Assembly: GCA_007118445.1 (NCBI GenBank)
Contig: SKRP01000147.1
Span: 1-15,648, forward strand
Direction of reading: 5' to 3'
Source of the DNA: Natronohydrobacter sp.
GTDB lineage: Bacteria > Pseudomonadota > Alphaproteobacteria > Rhodobacterales > Rhodobacteraceae
DNA: 15,648 nt
Below are positions 7,472-13,569 of this stretch, one piece after another; position 1 is the stretch's first letter, and the number at the start of each line of letters is the position of its first letter. The notes below the pieces were generated by a model, which was not told where the DNA came from, made no database searches, and saw only the letters and a program-made list of their open reading frames with translations. The position numbers and the translations under genes are program-made.

Positions 7472-8125
7472 CTACAGGCTGAACGCCTGCGCTTTCTCAA
7501 ACCCCGGCAGCACCGGGGCCGCAGCGTTGAAGATATCGCGCCAGCCGATCACATCACCCTTGCGCACCCCCAGCCGGACCACGCCGAGCGCGCCATCCAT
7601 GAAGAGCGCGCAGACACGACCGCCTTCGGCGAGTTGCCCGATCAGGGTCTGCGGAAAGGTTTCGATCCCGCCCTGCAGGATCATCGCGTCATAGGGGGCA
7701 TTGTCCGGCGCACCTGCGGTCAACGCGCCCGTGACCAGAACCACGGTTTCCGCCCCCGCGCTGGCAAGCGCGGCTTCGGCAGTCTTGGCAAGGGTCTCAT
7801 CCTGCTCCAGCCCGATGACGGCCTGCGCCATGCTTTGCATCAGCGCCGAGGAATAGCCTGTGCCACAGCCGATATCGAGCACCAGATCGCGCGGTGTGAT
7901 GTCCAGCGCATCGAGCATCTTGGACAGCGTCCGCGGATCAAGCAGCACGCGCCCGCCGCCCAGCGGCAGGTTCTCGCCGACATAAGCGGCCTCGACCTTG
8001 TCATCGGGCACGAATTCCTCGCGCGGGACGCGCAGCATCGCCTCGATGATCGGAAATTTGGTCACATCAGACGGGCGCACTTGCGTGTCGACCATGGTCC
8101 GGCGGCGGGCAGCGAAATCGGCCAT
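7472..8125 (-). CDS. Protein-L-isoaspartate O-methyltransferase-like protein
   Basis: A 217-residue cytoplasmic protein of the PIMT family of SAM-dependent methyltransferases. The SAM motif LVLDIGCGTGYSSALM lies at about 81-96, and the N-terminal pattern MVDTQVRPSDVTKFPIIEAM is typical of alphaproteobacterial members. Canonical PIMT repairs isoaspartyl residues and has a QxxSxP-like active-site segment before the SAM motif; here that segment reads LGGGRVLLDPRTLSKML, so the catalytic Ser/Thr environment is altered and isoaspartate repair is uncertain. It is the first gene of the PIMT-TolC-PopZ-like run. The ATG at 8125 has a weak GAAGAG ribosome site upstream. Confidence 0.85.
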   Translation of the reverse strand: MADFAARRRTMVDTQVRPSDVTKFPIIEAMLRVPREEFVPDDKVEAAYVGENLPLGGGRVLLDPRTLSKMLDALDITPRDLVLDIGCGTGYSSALMQSMAQAVIGLEQDETLAKTAEAALASAGAETVVLVTGALTAGAPDNAPYDAMILQGGIETFPQTLIGQLAEGGRVCALFMDGALGVVRLGVRKGDVIGWRDIFNAAAPVLPGFEKAQAFSL

Positions 8126-8261
8126 CGTTTTGAACTCTTCGGTTTAGCAAGCCTGTCCCTGACCTTTGCCACAGTTTGCCCGCCCCCGCAACATGCCAGC
8201 GGCTGGAGTTCCCGGCCTGCCCTGTTATATGACACGGCATCACAGGGGAAAGGAGACAGGA

Positions 8262-8720
8262 ATGCAACTGACCGTCTATCTGGCAGGAGAGATTCACACC
8301 GACTGGCGCGAACAGATCGCGAAGGGGGCGGCGGGCCTGTCTGTCACCTTCACCGGGCCGGTCACGGATCACGCGGCATCGGATGATTGCGGGGTGGCGA
8401 TCATGGGCGCAGAGGATCAGAAATTCTGGCATGACCACAAGGGCGCGAAGCTGAACGCGATCCGCACCCGCAAGGCGCTGGCCGAGGCCGATATCGTGGT
8501 GGTGCGCTTTGGCGATAAATACAAGCAGTGGAATGCGGCCTTTGACGCGGGCTATGCGGCCGCTCTGGGCAAATCGCTGATCGTGCTGCACGGGGCCGAG
8601 CATCAGCACGCGCTCAAGGAAGTCGATGCCGCTGCGCTGGCTGTGGCCGAAACGCCCGAACAGGTTGTGGCGATCCTGCGCTATACCCTGACCGGGGCCT
8701 TGCCGGGCGCACAGGATTGA
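8262..8720 (+). CDS. ytoQ: YtoQ family protein
   Basis: A 152-residue soluble protein beginning MQLTVYLAGEIHTDWREQI, followed by EADIVVVRFGDKYKQWNAAF and DAGYAAALGKSLIVLH, the signature segments of the YtoQ family. The fold appears related to nucleoside 2-deoxyribosyltransferase-like proteins, but no reaction is established to my knowledge. The open frame extends upstream to 8166, yet the ATG at 8262 is preceded by a strong AAAGGAGAC ribosome site and matches where family similarity begins. It is transcribed divergently from the PIMT-like gene across a 136-base gap and is followed by mscL on the same strand. Confidence 0.88.
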   Translation: MQLTVYLAGEIHTDWREQIAKGAAGLSVTFTGPVTDHAASDDCGVAIMGAEDQKFWHDHKGAKLNAIRTRKALAEADIVVVRFGDKYKQWNAAFDAGYAAALGKSLIVLHGAEHQHALKEVDAAALAVAETPEQVVAILRYTLTGALPGAQD

Positions 8721-8723
8721 CCG

Positions 8724-8752
8724 TTTACCCCTAATGGCGTTGGCGCTAGCAT
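8724..8752 (+). promoter_or_regulatory. Candidate sigma-70-type promoter for mscL
   Basis: TTTACC (8724-8729) and TAGCAT (8747-8752) are separated by 17 bases, just after the ytoQ stop and about 30 bases before the mscL ATG. The boxes match consensus only partly, so mscL could equally be co-transcribed with ytoQ. Confidence 0.3.
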
Positions 8753-8782
8753 CCTGCCACCATAACCACGAGGGATCACAGG

Positions 8783-9166
8783 ATGCTTAAAGAGTTCAGA
8801 GAGTTCATCGCGCGCGGCAATGCCATGGATCTGGCGGTCGGGATCATCATCGGGGCGGCTTTCACCGCGATTGTCAGCTCGCTGGTCGAAGATCTGGTCA
8901 ACCCGCTTCTGGGGATTTTCATCGGCGGGATCGATTTCAGCGCGATCAGTTTCGGGGTCGGGGACGCGCAATTCATGATCGGCAATTTCATCAATGCCGT
9001 GATCAAGTTCCTGATCATTGCCTTTGTGGTCTTCATGCTGGTGCGTACCATCAACAAGATTTCGAAACTGGGCAGGGGCGAAGCGCCCCCGACCGAGGAA
9101 GCGCCGAAAGGCCCGACGCAGGAAGAGCTTCTGACCGAAATCCGCGACGCTTTGCGCGCGCGCTGA
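8783..9166 (+). CDS. mscL: Large-conductance mechanosensitive channel MscL
   Basis: A 127-residue inner-membrane protein with the MscL layout: an amphipathic N-terminal helix (LKEFREFIARGNAMDLAVG), a first membrane helix (about 15-43, GIIIGAAFTAIVSSLVEDLV), a periplasmic loop, a second membrane helix (about 66-92, IGNFINAVIKFLIIAFVVFM) and a charged C-terminal helix (TQEELLTEIRDALRAR). It opens as a pore under membrane tension to release solutes in hypo-osmotic shock. It is slightly shorter than the about 136-residue E. coli protein, mainly in the loop. A GAGGG ribosome site lies 8 bases before the start. Confidence 0.96.
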   Translation: MLKEFREFIARGNAMDLAVGIIIGAAFTAIVSSLVEDLVNPLLGIFIGGIDFSAISFGVGDAQFMIGNFINAVIKFLIIAFVVFMLVRTINKISKLGRGEAPPTEEAPKGPTQEELLTEIRDALRAR

Positions 9167-9182
9167 ATGTTCACACTCTTGG

Positions 9183-9206
9183 CTGACCCCGCTGTGTCGG
9201 GGTCAG
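9183..9206. terminator. Shared hairpin between convergent mscL and lrp-type gene
   Basis: A perfect 9-bp stem, CTGACCCCG (9183-9191), loop CTGTGT, CGGGGTCAG (9198-9206). It sits between convergent genes and overlaps the stop codon of the Lrp-type gene. Neither side has a T run, so it may be a bidirectional hairpin terminator that does not need one, or an mRNA 3' end stabiliser. Confidence 0.6.
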
Positions 9207-9661
9207 ATATCCACCGCTGTCGTCTTGAGCACCGTGCGCAGCGCAAAGGACGATTCCATCTGCACCACACCCGGCAGACGGCTGAGATAGCGGCGATGGA
9301 TGCGGGCGAAATCCTCGGTATCGGCGGCGATGATCTTCAGCAGGTAATCCGCGCTGCCCGCCATCAGATGGCATTCCAGCACATCCGGCACGCGGCGGAT
9401 TTCACGCTCGAACGCGTCGAGGATCTCGTCGCTCTGCCCTGAAAGCTTGATTTCCACATAGACCACAGTGGGCCGCCCGATGCGCTTGAGGTCCAGGAGC
9501 GCCACATAATCGGCGATGATGCCATCGGCCTCCAGCCGCTGCACGCGCCGGTGACAGGCTGAAGGCGACAGATTCACCAGTTCGGCCAGTTCGGCATTCG
9601 TCACCCGGCCCTGCTTTTGCAGCACCCGCAGGATGCGGCGGTCTGTCGCGTCTAGCTGCAT
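9203..9661 (-). CDS. Lrp/AsnC family transcriptional regulator, probable regulator of ald
   Basis: A 152-residue protein with an N-terminal AsnC-type helix-turn-helix (about 4-60; DRRILRVLQKQGRVTNAELA, then ELVNLSPSACHRRVQRLEAD) and a C-terminal RAM ligand-binding domain (about 70-140; ECHLMAGSADYLLKIIAAD). Such proteins form octamers or larger and sense amino acids. It is divergent from alanine dehydrogenase across 135 bases, the usual arrangement for an Lrp-type activator of ald that responds to alanine or a related amino acid; the ligand is inferred from this context. An AAAGG ribosome site lies about 11 bases before the ATG. Confidence 0.9.
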   Translation of the reverse strand: MQLDATDRRILRVLQKQGRVTNAELAELVNLSPSACHRRVQRLEADGIIADYVALLDLKRIGRPTVVYVEIKLSGQSDEILDAFEREIRRVPDVLECHLMAGSADYLLKIIAADTEDFARIHRRYLSRLPGVVQMESSFALRTVLKTTAVDI

Positions 9662-9796
9662 TGCAGCGCAACCTTTCTGCCTGATTTCGGGCTTTCTGCG
9701 CAGATCCTTCGATGAAACCCGCGAAAGCTGCGTATAGTATCAAGGATTTCGCGCAGGTTTTGCAATATCTTCTTTGCAGTGGATAAGGAGGATATC
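9662..9796. promoter_or_regulatory. Divergent lrp-type/ald control region
   Basis: This 135-base region separates the regulator from ald. It holds the palindrome TCTGCGCAGA (9695-9704), a repeated TTTCTGC (9674-9680 and 9693-9699, 19 bases apart), a TATAGT (9733-9738) that may be an ald -10 box, and an AT-rich GCAATATCTTCTTTGC before the ribosome site. Repeated near-palindromes on the same helix face suit Lrp-type binding, but the assignment is inference. Confidence 0.4.
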
Positions 9797-10915
9797 ATGC
9801 TGATCGGTTGCCCGAGGGAAATCAAGCCACAGGAATTTCGCGTGGGCCTGACGCCCAGTGCAGCACTCGAGGCCATCTCGCATGGCCATCAGGTCATTGT
9901 CGAGACCGGCGCCGGGGCCGGGTCCGGCTTCACCGATGAAGATTACACCAGGGTCGGCGCGGCGATTGTCGATACGGCAGAAGAGGTCTTTGCCCGCGCC
10001 GAGATGGTCGTCAAGGTCAAGGAACCGCAGGCGATCGAGCGCAAGCAATTGCGCGAGGGCCAACTTCTGTTCACCTATCTGCACCTGGCCCCCGACCCTG
10101 CCCAGACCCGCGATCTGCTGGATGCAGGCGTCACCGCGATTGCCTATGAAACCGTGACCGACCGCAATGGCGGCTTGCCGCTGCTCGCGCCGATGTCCGA
10201 AGTGGCCGGGCGTCTGGCCCCGCAGATGGGCGCATGGTCGCTGCAAAAGGCCAATGGCGGGCGCGGTGTGCTGATGGGTGGCGTGCCGGGCGTGCGACCT
10301 GCGAATGTCACCATCATCGGCGGGGGCGTTGTCGGCACGGCAGCGGCGCGGGTCGCTGTCGGAATGGGCGCGAATGTGACGATTCTGGACCGGTCTATTG
10401 CGCGCCTGTCCTATCTGGACGATATCTTTCACGGTCGCCTGACCACGCAGTTTTCCGACGCCGCTGCAGTGGCCGAGCTGATCACCCGCGCGGATATGGT
10501 GGTGGGTGCGGTGCTGATCCCCGGTGCCGCCGCCCCCAAGCTGATCAAGCGCGACCAGCTTGCGACCATGCAGCCCGGCGCGGTGCTGGTCGATGTGGCA
10601 ATCGATCAGGGCGGCTGTTTCGAGACATCGCGCGCCACCACCCATGCCGATCCGGTCTATGAGGTCGATGGCGTGATGCATTACTGCGTTGCCAATATGC
10701 CGGGTGCCGTGGCGCGGACCTCGACGATTGCGCTTGGCAATGCGACCATGCCTTTCATGCTGGCGCTGGCGGACAAGGGCTGGCGCAAGGCTTGCGAGGA
10801 TGACCCGCATCTCCTGGAAGGTCTGAACACCCATGCGGGCCATCTGACGCATTATGCTGTCGGCAAGGCGCTGGAAATCGACGTCATGTCGGCGTCCAAG
10901 GCCCTGAAACTGTAA
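9797..10915 (+). CDS. ald: Alanine dehydrogenase
   Basis: A 372-residue NAD-dependent enzyme interconverting L-alanine and pyruvate plus ammonia. Active-site residues known from the family are present in place: Arg15 (PQEFRVGL), Lys75 (VKVKEP), His96 (TYLHLAPD) and Asp270 (DVAIDQGG). The Rossmann motif is GGGVVGTAAARVAV (175-188), and MHYCVANMPGAV is the usual late landmark. Length equals the family norm. A frame opens 18 bases earlier at 9779, but the ATG at 9797 has an ideal AAGGAGG site 6 bases upstream and begins with the conserved MLIGCPREIK. The divergent Lrp-type gene is its likely regulator, and a strong hairpin follows it. Confidence 0.97.
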   Translation: MLIGCPREIKPQEFRVGLTPSAALEAISHGHQVIVETGAGAGSGFTDEDYTRVGAAIVDTAEEVFARAEMVVKVKEPQAIERKQLREGQLLFTYLHLAPDPAQTRDLLDAGVTAIAYETVTDRNGGLPLLAPMSEVAGRLAPQMGAWSLQKANGGRGVLMGGVPGVRPANVTIIGGGVVGTAAARVAVGMGANVTILDRSIARLSYLDDIFHGRLTTQFSDAAAVAELITRADMVVGAVLIPGAAAPKLIKRDQLATMQPGAVLVDVAIDQGGCFETSRATTHADPVYEVDGVMHYCVANMPGAVARTSTIALGNATMPFMLALADKGWRKACEDDPHLLEGLNTHAGHLTHYAVGKALEIDVMSASKALKL

Positions 10916-10928
10916 GCAGAAATCTGTC

Positions 10929-10955
10929 GCTGCGGCCTGCCCGACAGGCCGCAGC
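10929..10955 (+). terminator. Hairpin terminator after ald
   Basis: A perfect 11-bp stem, GCTGCGGCCTG (10929-10939), loop CCCGA, CAGGCCGCAGC (10945-10955), starts 14 bases after the ald stop. No T run follows. It separates ald from the persulfide operon, which has its own promoter. Confidence 0.65.
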
Positions 10956-10976
10956 ACGCCCTGCAGGATTATTTAC

Positions 10977-11013
10977 ATTCAAATCTTGCAATATGTTTTG
11001 GAAAGGTTATATT
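10977..11013 (+). promoter_or_regulatory. Promoter with overlapping SqrR/BigR-like inverted repeat
   Basis: TTGCAA (10986-10991) and TATATT (11008-11013) are 16 bases apart, a good sigma-70-type promoter. The -35 box lies within ATTC-AAATCTTG-CAAT (10977-10992), one base from the ATTC-N8-GAAT repeat that I recall for the persulfide sensor SqrR of Rhodobacter. A repressor there would block polymerase and release on persulfide, which fits the genes downstream. The sensor gene is not in this window. Confidence 0.5.
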
Positions 11014-11043
11014 GCGCTCAACAGACACAGAAGGAGACGCAAC

Positions 11044-11907
11044 ATGACCCCTGAAGTCACAGCATTTTTCGACGAAGCAACTTTCACCGTCACCTATATC
11101 GTGCGCGATCCCAACAGCAAGAAATGCGCCATTGTCGATTCCGTTCTGGATTTCGACTATGCCTCTGGCCATACCGATACGCGCTCGGCGGATATGGTCA
11201 TCGCCTTCGTCAAGGACAAAGGCTACGAGGTCGAATGGCTGCTGGAAACCCATGTCCATGCCGATCACCTGTCCGCAGCGCCCTATCTGCAGCGCGAGTT
11301 GGGCGGCAAGATCGCGATTGGCGAGAATATCCGCATCGTGCAGGACACATTCGGCAAGGTCTTCAATGAAGGCACTGAATTCCAGCGCGATGGCAGCCAG
11401 TTCGATGCGCTGTTCACCGATGGCGACAGCTTCCATATCGGCCAGATGCGCGGCGATGTGCTGCATACGCCCGGCCACACGCCCGCTTGCCTGACCTATG
11501 TCATCGGCGATGCGGCTTTCGTGGGTGATACGCTGTTCATGCCCGATTTCGGCACGGCGCGCTGCGATTTCCCTGGCGGGTCCGCGGATATGATGTGGGA
11601 TTCGGTTCAGAAAATCCTCGCCCTGCCGGACGAGACGCGGATTTTCGTGGGCCATGACTACAAGGCCGAAGGCCGCGACACCTTTGCCTGGGAAACCACG
11701 GTGGGCGAGCAGAAACGCCTGAACAAGCATGTCGGTGAAGGGAAATCCAAGGATGATTTCGTCGCCGCCCGCAACGAACGCGATGGCCAGCTGGGGATGC
11801 CGCGGCTGATCGTGCCGTCCTTGCAGGTCAATATGCGCGCAGGCCAGATGCCCGAGCCGGAAGACAATGGCACGACCTATCTGAAAGTGCCGGTCAACAC
11901 GCTCTGA
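11044..11907 (+). CDS. MBL-fold hydrolase of the persulfide dioxygenase/Blh type
   Basis: A 287-residue metallo-beta-lactamase-fold protein. Metal-site residues are the THVHADH motif (His70, His72, Asp74, His75), His145 in TPGHTPA, Asp162 in VGDTLF and His204 in GHDY; the RCDFPGGSA segment (173-181) corresponds to the RTDF-type substrate loop of ETHE1-like enzymes. Such proteins oxidise glutathione persulfide to sulfite using a mononuclear iron; the same domain is the C-terminal half of Blh. The ATG at 11044 was chosen over 10993 for its AAGGAG site and because the longer form adds a basic, unconserved stretch across the promoter. The genes that follow support persulfide detoxification. Activity itself is inferred. 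Confidence 0.88.
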   Translation: MTPEVTAFFDEATFTVTYIVRDPNSKKCAIVDSVLDFDYASGHTDTRSADMVIAFVKDKGYEVEWLLETHVHADHLSAAPYLQRELGGKIAIGENIRIVQDTFGKVFNEGTEFQRDGSQFDALFTDGDSFHIGQMRGDVLHTPGHTPACLTYVIGDAAFVGDTLFMPDFGTARCDFPGGSADMMWDSVQKILALPDETRIFVGHDYKAEGRDTFAWETTVGEQKRLNKHVGEGKSKDDFVAARNERDGQLGMPRLIVPSLQVNMRAGQMPEPEDNGTTYLKVPVNTL

Positions 11908-11980
11908 CCCGGATCAGACGCATCAACACAACGGGCGCGGCAACATCATGCCGCGCCGTTTCAGCGAACAGGACAAGAAT

Positions 11981-12412
11981 ATGATACAAGCTGACTGGAT
12001 CTGGGGCCTTGTCGGGGGCCTGATGATCGGCACGGCTGCTGCGATTTTCCTTCTCGGCAATGGCCGGATCATGGGCGCAAGCGGCATTATCGGCGGGCTG
12101 GTGGATCGCTCCGGCCTTGGCAACTGGGCCGAGCGGGTGGCGTTTCTCGCAGCCCTTGTGGTGGTCCCTGCGCTCATGCTGCCGCTCTTTTCGGTCGAGG
12201 TTTCGACCAATGTGACCTCAAACCTGGCCATTGTCATCGCCGGCGGCCTGCTGGTGGGTATCGGCACGCGGCTGGCCAATGGCTGCACCTCGGGCCACGG
12301 GGTCTGCGGGATTTCGCGCTTCTCGCTGCGCGGGATCGTGGCGACGGTGTTCTATCTGCTCGCGGGCGGTATCGCGATGGTGCTGTTTCGCCATGTTCTG
12401 GGGGTGATCTGA
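11981..12412 (+). CDS. pmpA: YeeE/YedE half-transporter, PmpA type
   Basis: A 143-residue membrane protein with about four hydrophobic segments (roughly 6-25, 52-70, 80-97 and 117-137). It carries the family motifs GNGRIMGASGIIGG (26-39) and ANGCTSGHGVCGISRFS (99-115), with Cys102 and Cys109 probably handling sulfur. Full-length YeeE/YedE proteins take up thiosulfate; half-size PmpA/PmpB pairs are found with Blh-type genes, and their transported species is not certain. Another ATG at 11948 is in frame, but 11981 is preceded by AGGACAAG at good distance and begins the conserved region. Its stop overlaps the next start by one base (TGATG), so the two halves are probably made together as one complex. 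Confidence 0.87.
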   Translation: MIQADWIWGLVGGLMIGTAAAIFLLGNGRIMGASGIIGGLVDRSGLGNWAERVAFLAALVVVPALMLPLFSVEVSTNVTSNLAIVIAGGLLVGIGTRLANGCTSGHGVCGISRFSLRGIVATVFYLLAGGIAMVLFRHVLGVI

Positions 12413-12846
12413 TGCAACGTATTGTGATTGCTGCGCTTTCGGGCGGGTTGTTCGGCGCTGGGCTGCTGGTGTCGGGCATGACCGACACGACCAAGGTGCA
12501 GGGCTGGCTGGATGTGTTCGGCGCCTGGGATCCGACACTGGCCTTCGTGCTGGGCGGGGCGATCCTGCCGATGCTTGTGGCCTGGCATATGACCACCAAA
12601 CGCGCCGTGTCGCTGGCAGGCACGCCTTTCCCGAACCGGCCCGATCCGCGTCTGGGGCATAATCTGGTCATCGGTTCGGTGCTGTTCGGCGCGGGCTGGG
12701 GGCTGGTGGGGCTGTGCCCCGGTCCTGCGATTGCCTCGCTCAGCTGGGGCGGCACGGGCGGGATCGTCTTTATCCTTGCGATGATCGGCGGTATGCTGGT
12801 GGCTCAACCCATCCGGCTGCAGATCGACCGACTGGCAGCTGCCTGA
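12412..12846 (+). CDS. pmpB: YeeE/YedE half-transporter, PmpB type
   Basis: A 144-residue membrane protein and the second half of the YeeE/YedE pair. Hydrophobic segments lie at about 4-22, 43-59, 85-101 and 114-132. The motifs GGLFGAGLLVSGMTD (11-25) and GLVGLCPGPAIASL (97-110), with Cys102 in LCPGP, are diagnostic of the second subunit. It is translationally coupled to pmpA and sits 12 bases before the sulfurtransferase gene. Together with PmpA it would form one pseudo-symmetric channel-like transporter for a sulfur compound, either importing it for oxidation or exporting it; direction cannot be judged from sequence. Confidence 0.87.
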   Translation: MQRIVIAALSGGLFGAGLLVSGMTDTTKVQGWLDVFGAWDPTLAFVLGGAILPMLVAWHMTTKRAVSLAGTPFPNRPDPRLGHNLVIGSVLFGAGWGLVGLCPGPAIASLSWGGTGGIVFILAMIGGMLVAQPIRLQIDRLAAA

Positions 12847-12858
12847 GCGGAGCAACGC

Positions 12859-13284
12859 ATGGATATCAGACCCCTGAGCGACCAATACGCAGTCTCGCCG
12901 CAGATCACACCCGATGATGTGACCACGATTGCCGAGGCGGGATACCGCACGCTGATCTGCAACCGCCCGGACGGAGAAATCCCGCCCGAATTGCGCGCAG
13001 ATGAAGTCCGCAAATCAGCCGAAGCTGCCGGACTGCGCTTCGTGCTCAACCCGGTTATAGGCGGGGCGGTGTCGATGGAGAATGTGCAGGCACAGGGGGC
13101 AGCGCTGCGCGACAGCGACGGGCCCGTGCTGGCCTATTGCGCCTCGGGCAATCGCTCGTCCATCGTCTGGGCGCTGTCGCAGGCCGGGCACCGCCCGACC
13201 GATGAGCTGATCGCCATTCCCGCGCGCCATGGCTATGCGCTCGAACCTTTTCGCAGCACGATCGAACAACTCGCAAAAACCTGA
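12859..13284 (+). CDS. TIGR01244/DUF442 family sulfurtransferase (Blh N-terminal-type domain)
   Basis: A 141-residue soluble protein with the DUF442 fold, related to tyrosine phosphatases and rhodaneses. The N-terminal pattern ISPxIT appears as VSPQITPDDV, followed by LICNRPDGE (32-40), and the active loop is YCASGNRSS (Cys94, CxxGxRS, 94-100). In Blh this domain is fused before the MBL domain and is thought to handle persulfide or thiosulfate sulfur for the dioxygenase. Here it is a separate gene, split from the MBL gene by pmpA and pmpB. It is the last gene of the operon, followed by a strong hairpin. A GGAGC site lies 7 bases before the ATG. Confidence 0.88.
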   Translation: MDIRPLSDQYAVSPQITPDDVTTIAEAGYRTLICNRPDGEIPPELRADEVRKSAEAAGLRFVLNPVIGGAVSMENVQAQGAALRDSDGPVLAYCASGNRSSIVWALSQAGHRPTDELIAIPARHGYALEPFRSTIEQLAKT

Positions 13285-13301
13285 TCTTACAAGACTTTCG
13301 T

Positions 13302-13333
13302 CCACAGGCCCTGGTGACATCCGGGGCCTGTGG
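13302..13333 (+). terminator. Hairpin terminator of the persulfide operon
   Basis: A 13-bp stem with one G-U pair: CCACAGGCCC (13302-13311) plus TGG pairs with CCG plus GGGCCTGTGG (13324-13333), loop TGACAT. It begins 17 bases after the sulfurtransferase stop. There is no T run, as with the other hairpins in this window. Confidence 0.65.
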
Positions 13334-13515
13334 CAATTCGGGGGGGCGCGAAAGCCGCGCCAGCGTCACGCCTTGCGCGCTTGTATCGGCCCCATCCGGC
13401 AGCGCCTGACCCGACACATGCATGTCACCCGGTTCGCCCCTTCTGCACGGGGACCGGATCACGCACAGGACATACGCGAACCGTTCCGCGTCTGCGCGCG
13501 GTTGTCCAGTGCATC
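13334..13515. other. Non-coding spacer between convergent operons
   Basis: I see no gene in this stretch. The only notable element is the 10-base self-complementary ACATGCATGT (13416-13425). Open frames here lack ribosome sites and recognisable products. Confidence 0.4.
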
Positions 13516-13569
13516 CCGCCGCGCTTGATCAGACGCGACTATGGTCTGCGCACACAGGCCGCGCGGCGG
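13516..13569 (-). terminator. Two-tier inverted repeat after the FliM-like gene
   Basis: CCGCCGCGC (13516-13524) and GCGCGGCGG (13561-13569) are perfect complements enclosing a second small stem, CAGAC (13530-13534) and GTCTG (13544-13548). The structure directly abuts the stop codon of the minus-strand FliM-like gene and could end its transcript. The large loop makes this less certain than the simple hairpins. Confidence 0.35.

Noticed and set aside
9740..10957. Minus-strand open frame of 405 codons opposite ald
   Set aside because: ald has all catalytic residues and a strong ribosome site; the reverse frame is a shadow.
10969..11730. Minus-strand open frame of 253 codons opposite the MBL gene
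   Set aside because: It is a shadow of a gene with intact metal-binding motifs and crosses the promoter region.
11044..13284. A broken blh gene (fusion split by insertion)
   Set aside because: Both halves are complete, start with their own ribosome sites and are separated by intact, coupled pmpA/pmpB genes, so this is a split arrangement rather than decay.
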